Assembly (NCBI GenBank): GCA_021832495.1
Contig: JAKBKR010000041.1
Coordinates: 1-10,663 of the forward strand
Direction of reading: 5' to 3'
Source of the DNA: a bacterium
GTDB taxonomy: Archaea; Thermoplasmatota; Thermoplasmata; Lutacidiplasmatales; UBA184
Length of the DNA: 10,663 nucleotides
Shown here: piece after piece, positions 6,034 to 10,663 of the stretch
Layout of the letters: each line of letters opens with the position of its first letter
Numbering within the stretch: position 1 is the first letter of the stretch
Position numbers and translations under genes: made by a program
Notes under the pieces: generated by a model
The model's database searches: none
Told to the model about the DNA's origin: nothing
Seen by the model: the letters and a program-made list of their open reading frames with translations, nothing else

Positions 6034-6441
6034 ATGCCTGACCTCTGGACCTCTGCCAAGCGTAGCGAGGTAATGTCCAAGATACGCAGCCGGGACACGG
6101 GGCCAGAACGAAGGTTACGTGCAGCACTTCGACGGGCTGGCTTGCGGTACCGTTCCTATTACAAGGTGGCGGGCGTGAAAACAGATATCGTCTTGATGGA
6201 CCTGGATACTATCCTCATGGTGCATGGCTGTTTTTGGCATGGCTGCAAGAGACATTACACACCCCCCTCAGACAATGCCTTGTTCTGGCGACGGAAGCTA
6301 GTTTCAAATCGTGCCAGGGATGCGAGGCAGGTCAGGCTCCTCCGAAAAGCCGGGTGGCGAGTGGTAACAGTCTGGGAACACTCGGTCTCCAACAACCATA
6401 TGGCAGATCTCGTGGCTGAACGTTTGCGTCGGAAGGCATAG
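6034..6441 (+). CDS. vsr: Vsr-type very short patch repair endonuclease
   Basis: The 135-residue product matches the Vsr family over its full length. Vsr proteins nick DNA 5' of the T in T:G mismatches left by deamination of 5-methylcytosine, and usually accompany a cytosine methyltransferase. From the ATG at 6034 the numbering falls in register with E. coli Vsr: E25 (TGPERRL), D51 (KTDIVL), H64 and H69 in MVHGCFWHGC, and D96 near the E. coli D97. V63 replaces the E. coli Thr63. C66, with C71, H74 or H116, could hold the structural zinc. The WRRKLVSN and GWRVVTVWE segments are also typical. An upstream in-frame ATG (5968) would add 22 atypical residues that read through the promoter-like region, so I do not use it. 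The gene converges on the Z1-DUF4420-AIPR operon and probably belongs to the same defence locus. No methyltransferase is in the window. Confidence 0.9.
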   Translation: MPDLWTSAKRSEVMSKIRSRDTGPERRLRAALRRAGLRYRSYYKVAGVKTDIVLMDLDTILMVHGCFWHGCKRHYTPPSDNALFWRRKLVSNRARDARQVRLLRKAGWRVVTVWEHSVSNNHMADLVAERLRRKA

Positions 6442-6454
6442 CGGGTGCGGAACG

Positions 6455-6506
6455 GGCAAGCTACGCGGGTCGGAGTGAAACGAGTGGCTTCCGGACCCTA
6501 CTTGCC
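6455..6506. terminator. Hairpin between convergent vsr and AIPR genes
   Basis: GGCAAG (6455-6460) pairs with CTTGCC (6501-6506), and GGGTCGGAG (6467-6475) pairs with CTTCCGGACCC (6488-6498) with one bulged base. The structure spans the short gap between the two converging genes and includes the AIPR stop codon, so it could end transcription from both sides. No T-run follows, so an intrinsic terminator of the usual kind is not shown. Confidence 0.4.
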
Positions 6507-8582
6507 ACCCGCTTTCTTGGGCTCTTCCTCTCGACTTTCCTTGACATGCTCGGCCTTCCATCCTTTCTCGCTTGCCTTTGTGACTATCTTTACTGCGTAC
6601 TTCACTTGATTCGGATAAGGGTTCAGCCTCCGTGCGACCAGCCTGCCCATACTGAAGGCGAACTTGCGTTCCCACCCGTTGAGCATTCCCGTCTGCTTGC
6701 CCCATGCCGCCAGTCCGAACCATGATTCCTTGGAAAGCGGCGGGAACTCGCATATCATTTCAGCTTCTTTGCCAGGAGCAGGTGCCTCTACCGTTGTGGA
6801 GGAAGTGTTTGATTCTGTTTGCGATGGTCCCTTCCACAGGATTGGACTCAAGTCAGGCAAGTCGGACACAGTCTTCGCACACAAGGTTGTCCAACAGTCC
6901 TGCTTCTTGCACCACTCTGTGACGTTCATTCCCTCACGAGGGGGGGTGGTGATATGAGTGTAGACCATCGCCACGATCTTCTGGAGGGCTTCCTCCAACA
7001 CTGCCGGGAGTGCCTGCTGGTTCCATATCGCCAGGAGGTCAACCTTCGCTCCGGTGAGGTTCGACAGATACGCAATGGAATAGGTGTCGATGTTAGCCTT
7101 GTAACCTTGATACTCTCCCTTGCGCACGATGGTGTCGCATCGGCGGAAGAGGATCGCCATGGCCACCATCTTCTGGAATGTGAGCTCGTCGGGCAGTGGC
7201 CACTTGTCTGATACGAGCAGGTCCATGAACCTGAGGTAGTTCTTCTCGGCCCCGAGACTCACGATATGTGGGAGCTGCCGCCACGACATGTCGTACTTGG
7301 CAAGCTCTGTTTTTGTGATCTTCTGCTGGACCGGAAACTCATTGCGGAATTGCCTTTTCTTCGAAGGAGTGCCCCGAGCACGCACATCGTTGAGGTAGGC
7401 AGCTCTCACACGTTCATAGTACCACTTGGTGGTTGACTTCCCTCTCTGGTCAGGGTTTGGAACCCAGAGCATCCGGGAGACCCTTTCCAACTCGACGTGA
7501 TAGGGGTGATTCGAACTGAAGTCGCTCAGGCTGACCTTGTTCTGACTGTTGGCGTAACGTGCAATGAGTGGGACGGCCTCATCCACTTTGGTCGGGTCCT
7601 TCAACACGGTGAGCTTGAACTGGACAAACACGTTGCTCAGATCCATGCCGGACTTGGCAGCCTCGGTCAGAGTGGCGGTAGTCTGCCCACCGTTGACAAC
7701 TTGGAAGTTACGGAGACGGCGGATTGTTGCGGACCCGTCTTGGCCAGCAGCGATGTCAACTTCGTCGGCTGTGGTGGAAATACCGTTGTTGTAAGCGAAG
7801 AACATCCCTGGGGTCTTCCGCAGGGTTTCCATCATTTCCTTGTTCACCTTGGTTCTTGTTTGGAGATAGGAACGTAGATTCCGTTCGAGAAGGCGTTGTC
7901 CCCAACGTGAGAAAAGGCCGGCGAGTACGGGACCTGGGGCCACTCCCACATATGATTGGTAGACCTCGTTCTCGGACGGCAGGGCGACGCAGTGAAGCCC
8001 GCCGGACAGCTGGTCCGAGTCAATGTCGATCGTCTCCGGTCCGGTTCTACCCTCGGAAACTTGAAACAACCGCTCGAGATCCCATATGTGATGGCTGACT
8101 ATCACCCCGCCAACGCTGGAGTCAGGCATTACCTCAGATGCTACAATCCCATTGGTCAAGAGGAACACCCGCGCCCTTGAGATTTGTGAAGACCGTGCAG
8201 AGATACTCTGTGCCGGTTCGAATCCCGGGTCGGTCTCCTCAAGGTCCCGAAACAGTCCGTTCATTGACCGTTCGAGGAACCTCTGGCAGCGGGAGATGGC
8301 ATCAAGGACTTCTCCCCTTGGAAGCCGATAGAGTGCACGGGTGCCGTCGAACACCGTCACGAAGAGGTCCAATGTGCCTTCTTCTTGAAGGTCCCACGCG
8401 TTGAGTTTCATTCCCGGCTGCTTGAAATGGGCGACTTCGGGCGTGAAACATTCGCCAAGTTCAGTCAGCCACGAAAGGATCTCTTCAGTGAACCTGTTCT
8501 CCTGAAAATCCCCGTTGTCAGCGGCCTCCACAGACTGGAGGACCTCTTCAAGCAGGTCTGTTGCGAACGATTCAAGCGTCAC
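6498..8582 (-). CDS. AIPR-domain (abortive infection phage resistance) protein
   Basis: The 694-residue product carries the AIPR domain known from phage-abortive-infection and restriction-associated loci. Its biochemical activity is not established. Diagnostic stretches are NLRSYLQTRTKVNKEM at 235-250, AYNNGIST at 263-270, FQVVNGGQTTATL at 293-305 and ARYANSQNKVSLSDF at 341-355. The N-terminal part contains WDLQEEGTLDLFVTVFD (63-79), an Asp/Glu-rich strand pattern that could be a degenerate nuclease-like core; this is inference. After a Ser/Thr/Pro linker (about 590-605), a C-terminal helical domain (614-694) has SWFGLAAWGKQTGMLNGW and a Lys/Glu-rich tail. The start is a GTG at 8582 that overlaps the stop of the upstream gene as GTGA, with AAGGAGG nine bases before it, indicating translational coupling. 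It is the last gene of the operon and no truncation is visible. Confidence 0.88.
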   Translation of the reverse strand: MTLESFATDLLEEVLQSVEAADNGDFQENRFTEEILSWLTELGECFTPEVAHFKQPGMKLNAWDLQEEGTLDLFVTVFDGTRALYRLPRGEVLDAISRCQRFLERSMNGLFRDLEETDPGFEPAQSISARSSQISRARVFLLTNGIVASEVMPDSSVGGVIVSHHIWDLERLFQVSEGRTGPETIDIDSDQLSGGLHCVALPSENEVYQSYVGVAPGPVLAGLFSRWGQRLLERNLRSYLQTRTKVNKEMMETLRKTPGMFFAYNNGISTTADEVDIAAGQDGSATIRRLRNFQVVNGGQTTATLTEAAKSGMDLSNVFVQFKLTVLKDPTKVDEAVPLIARYANSQNKVSLSDFSSNHPYHVELERVSRMLWVPNPDQRGKSTTKWYYERVRAAYLNDVRARGTPSKKRQFRNEFPVQQKITKTELAKYDMSWRQLPHIVSLGAEKNYLRFMDLLVSDKWPLPDELTFQKMVAMAILFRRCDTIVRKGEYQGYKANIDTYSIAYLSNLTGAKVDLLAIWNQQALPAVLEEALQKIVAMVYTHITTPPREGMNVTEWCKKQDCWTTLCAKTVSDLPDLSPILWKGPSQTESNTSSTTVEAPAPGKEAEMICEFPPLSKESWFGLAAWGKQTGMLNGWERKFAFSMGRLVARRLNPYPNQVKYAVKIVTKASEKGWKAEHVKESREEEPKKAGGK

Positions 8583-9613
8583 GAGGAATCGCCTCCTTGA
8601 GGCTTCCCTTTGAAGCTTTCCCAGACAACGTTTGGTTCCATACGGAACGCTTCACATGCTGAGAGCACGACCGAGTAGGAAAGGTCTCCAACGCCTTCGG
8701 AAAGGTCCCTTTCCACCAACCGTGGAAATCCTTCGGCCACCCTGTATGTCCTGATCTCTCTGAGCACATACCCGGTCCGGTAGAGCACAGATTGAGCATC
8801 CAGATACCCTGCAAGCATGAGGCGGTCGTTGAACAGCCGGAGGGCACCACCGTCGCTTGACAACCTATGTCGTACATCCTCGACCAATTGCGGCAGTGTG
8901 AGCCCGCCATCTTCCAAGCTGGTGAAGGAAGACGCCACGAGGTTCAGGGATTCTAGGCCATGTTCATCGAGTTGACGTTCATTGGCGATATGGACCCTGT
9001 GGTGCTGCTTGGCAGTGCTCGTCTTCACCTCAAGCCCTCGTGACCGGTGTTGAGCGTCATGGTTGGCGTGTGTGGGACCCACCCAAGAGTTCACGGCATC
9101 CACGGGGCCGAGTCCCGGCAATACATGATCCCGCAGTATCCATAGCTCGCCGAACAAACCCTGCTGTGCGTCCTTTCCAAGCCCTTGAACCCCGACCTCC
9201 GAGAAGAATGCTTTCCACCGTTCGAGGCGTTCGCGGACTACTAGGAGGGGGTGGGTGTTGGATTCTACCAGAACGGAGGAGGCGACATCGGCAACGACCG
9301 ACTCGAAAATGTCCGTAGGACTGGCGGCTTCTTGCTGCAGCAGTAGAAAGCGCCTGGCAACCGGCTTCTCTTCGCCTTGGACAACGCCCGAACGCAATCC
9401 CGACCAAGACGGCAAGGTTGGGATTCCTCCTTGGTGGTCACCTGGGATTCTCACCAGGAGACATCGAAGCCCACTCTTTACAAGGACACCCAAGTGAGCT
9501 TCGGTGAGCGATGTCTGTCCGACGAGTCTACGGACCATGCCATCGGCGCCAGCTCGTGAGGTGCCGGCGGCGACATCGGCGTCGAGCTCATGCCAAGTAG
9601 TGCTGTAATCCAT
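8579..9613 (-). CDS. PD-(D/E)XK-motif protein (DUF4420 type)
   Basis: This 344-residue protein matches the DUF4420 family of putative restriction endonucleases found beside Z1 and MORC-like ATPase genes. The conserved order is visible: LLVVRERLERWKAFF at 123-137, QQGLFGELWILRD at 150-162 with E156, SWVGP at 176-180, HD at 185-186, LEVKTS at 194-199 (E195 and K197), and NERQLDEHGLESLNL at 211-225. E156, D186, E195 and K197 form a plausible PD-(D/E)XK nuclease site, so the protein probably cuts DNA in the system. The ATG at 9613 lies six bases after the stop of the Z1 gene and has a GGAG about nine bases upstream. Its own stop overlaps the AIPR start by four bases. Length is normal for the family and no key residue is obviously missing. 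Confidence 0.87.
   Translation of the reverse strand: MDYSTTWHELDADVAAGTSRAGADGMVRRLVGQTSLTEAHLGVLVKSGLRCLLVRIPGDHQGGIPTLPSWSGLRSGVVQGEEKPVARRFLLLQQEAASPTDIFESVVADVASSVLVESNTHPLLVVRERLERWKAFFSEVGVQGLGKDAQQGLFGELWILRDHVLPGLGPVDAVNSWVGPTHANHDAQHRSRGLEVKTSTAKQHHRVHIANERQLDEHGLESLNLVASSFTSLEDGGLTLPQLVEDVRHRLSSDGGALRLFNDRLMLAGYLDAQSVLYRTGYVLREIRTYRVAEGFPRLVERDLSEGVGDLSYSVVLSACEAFRMEPNVVWESFKGKPQGGDSS
8592..8598 (-). promoter_or_regulatory. Strong Shine-Dalgarno that fixes the AIPR GTG start
   Basis: AAGGAGG on the minus strand lies nine bases upstream of the GTG at 8582, inside the end of the preceding gene. It supports the GTG as the true start despite the absence of a nearby ATG. Confidence 0.75.
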
Positions 9614-9619
9614 GGGCAG

Positions 9620-10663
9620 TTACTCCGATCCGTACTCCTGCTCCGAGTACACGTTGTTCACCTTGTACTCCACCTTTACCGCGGTCTTGCTGCCAGAAAA
9701 ACTGACGGCAAAGCCCAATGGAGGCAAATTCAGAGTGAAATCGGGTGTCGGCGGGATCAGTTCCGCTCCCTCTTTGTCCTTCACTCCTGCCTTGACCCTT
9801 GCTTGCACGCAACCGGGGTCGAGAGGATAAAGGATGAGAAGGCCACGCTCCTTTCCCCGGCTCTGTCGGATAGAAATTCCACTTGGTTCGATGTCTGCAA
9901 TGTCACTGGTGGCAACTTCTTTTCCGGTGTCGATTCTTTTCTTCAGGGTCTTCTGGCGTGCGAGGGCAAGCTCTTCGCTCGTGAGGTCTTTGGACTCGTG
10001 TGTTGGGCTGACGACGCGCCGGATGGAGAACTGCGCTCCAGGGCCGCAAGACTTCGGTCCACGGTGAGTGAGATTGATCTCCTGTCCACCAACACTCCGG
10101 GTGGTGATCGGGTCCCTGTCGGAACCATGTGACAGACCCTGCGCTTCATCGTCGTCCCCTGCACTGGTCCCTCGGTCCGGTCGTGACGCAAGGTAGACCG
10201 TCCAACGGACGAGCTCGCCCAGTGCCATCTGCTTCCGGATGTACTCTGCAAGACGTTTCCCGTTGGCCTTTGGCGCTCGGGGATGGGTAGACAAGCTCTC
10301 CAGAAAGTCGGCGACACGTTGGCCATCGACGTCGGTCCAAGTGTGACCCATCTCCCGCCCTCCTCCGGGCCGTGGGGGTCCCAAGTTGCGGATGAGCTGG
10401 TCGGCGCGGTCGAGGTTCCCTTGGAGCGCTTCAGGGGAGGTGGAGAAGACGGTGGATTCATTGATGGTCCCTTGATAGGAGATGAAGAGCGCCTCCCCAT
10501 TACGCATCTTTACCGAGCTTGTGACCATCAGGTCGGGATGGGACCGGACCCGCAGGCCATAGCTGTCTGGAGTATCCCCCACGTCAACCATTGCCTCGAA
10601 CTCCTTCCGAAGTTCCATGCTGGCGTCGGCGATGGCTGAGTACCACCGCACGAGTTCCTCCGT
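9620..10663 (-). CDS. Z1-domain protein, C-terminal 347 residues (5' end beyond window)
   Basis: The frame is open to the right edge, so only the C-terminal part is seen. It matches the conserved Z1 domain: TEELVRWYSAIADAS at 1-15 of the fragment, DSYGLRVRSHPDLMVTSS then VKMR at 33-54, and ISYQGTINESTVF at about 61-73. After these come WTDVDGQRVADFL, the LAEYIRKQMALGELVRWTVYL segment, and a final RGLLILYPLDP stretch. In this family the Z1 region follows a superfamily II helicase core, which would lie outside the window. The protein acts in restriction-modification-like systems as the likely DNA translocase or helicase. A low-complexity acidic stretch (SAGDDDEAQ) is probably a surface loop. 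It is the first of the three operon genes visible here and ends six bases before the DUF4420 start. Confidence 0.85.
   Translation of the reverse strand, partial: TEELVRWYSAIADASMELRKEFEAMVDVGDTPDSYGLRVRSHPDLMVTSSVKMRNGEALFISYQGTINESTVFSTSPEALQGNLDRADQLIRNLGPPRPGGGREMGHTWTDVDGQRVADFLESLSTHPRAPKANGKRLAEYIRKQMALGELVRWTVYLASRPDRGTSAGDDDEAQGLSHGSDRDPITTRSVGGQEINLTHRGPKSCGPGAQFSIRRVVSPTHESKDLTSEELALARQKTLKKRIDTGKEVATSDIADIEPSGISIRQSRGKERGLLILYPLDPGCVQARVKAGVKDKEGAELIPPTPDFTLNLPPLGFAVSFSGSKTAVKVEYKVNNVYSEQEYGSE

Noticed and set aside
1..10663. tRNA or rRNA genes and CRISPR arrays
   Set aside because: No cloverleaf with a TTCRANY-type loop, no rRNA-like stretch and no regularly spaced repeats were seen on either strand.

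Overview
The window looks like a chromosomal accessory region, probably archaeal. The base composition is GC-rich by eye. Likely TATA elements lie near position 733, near 815 and near 6006, two of them placed for leaderless or near-leaderless starts. The truncated exported protein is rich in N-glycosylation sequons. The IS481-type transposase resembles archaeal members of that family. A thermoplasmatal-type archaeon would fit, but no gene here fixes the taxon and a bacterial host cannot be excluded.

Left third (1-2116, plus strand). A small unrecognised protein (223-714) is followed by a promoter-like stretch and a membrane-anchored or exported protein. That protein is cut off near position 1400 by an IS481-type element. 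The IS481 transposase keeps its first two catalytic aspartates and then ends where the next element begins.

Middle (2117-4781, gene on minus strand). A 2,665-base transposon has perfect 36-bp terminal inverted repeats. It carries one large transposase-like gene now split in two frames at a G-quadruplex-like purine run. I cannot place the family with confidence. No target duplication is seen, and the missing 3' part of the IS481 gene does not resume on the far side, so sequence was lost or rearranged here. An apparently intact IS110-family transposase (4852-5883, minus) follows directly. Its Shine-Dalgarno sequence lies inside a strong hairpin in the region where this family encodes its bridge RNA.

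Right half (6034-10663). This is a defence locus. A Vsr-type nicking endonuclease (plus strand) converges on a tightly packed minus-strand operon. The operon encodes the C-terminal part of a Z1-domain protein (running off the right edge), a PD-(D/E)XK-motif protein of the DUF4420 type, and an AIPR-domain protein. Spacing is 6 bases and then a 4-base GTGA overlap, so the three are probably co-translated. Z1, DUF4420-type nucleases and Vsr proteins are known from restriction-modification neighbourhoods with MORC-like GHKL ATPases and DNA methyltransferases. Those partners are not in the window and would be expected beyond the right edge. The pile-up of three different mobile elements beside the locus fits a recombination-prone defence island.
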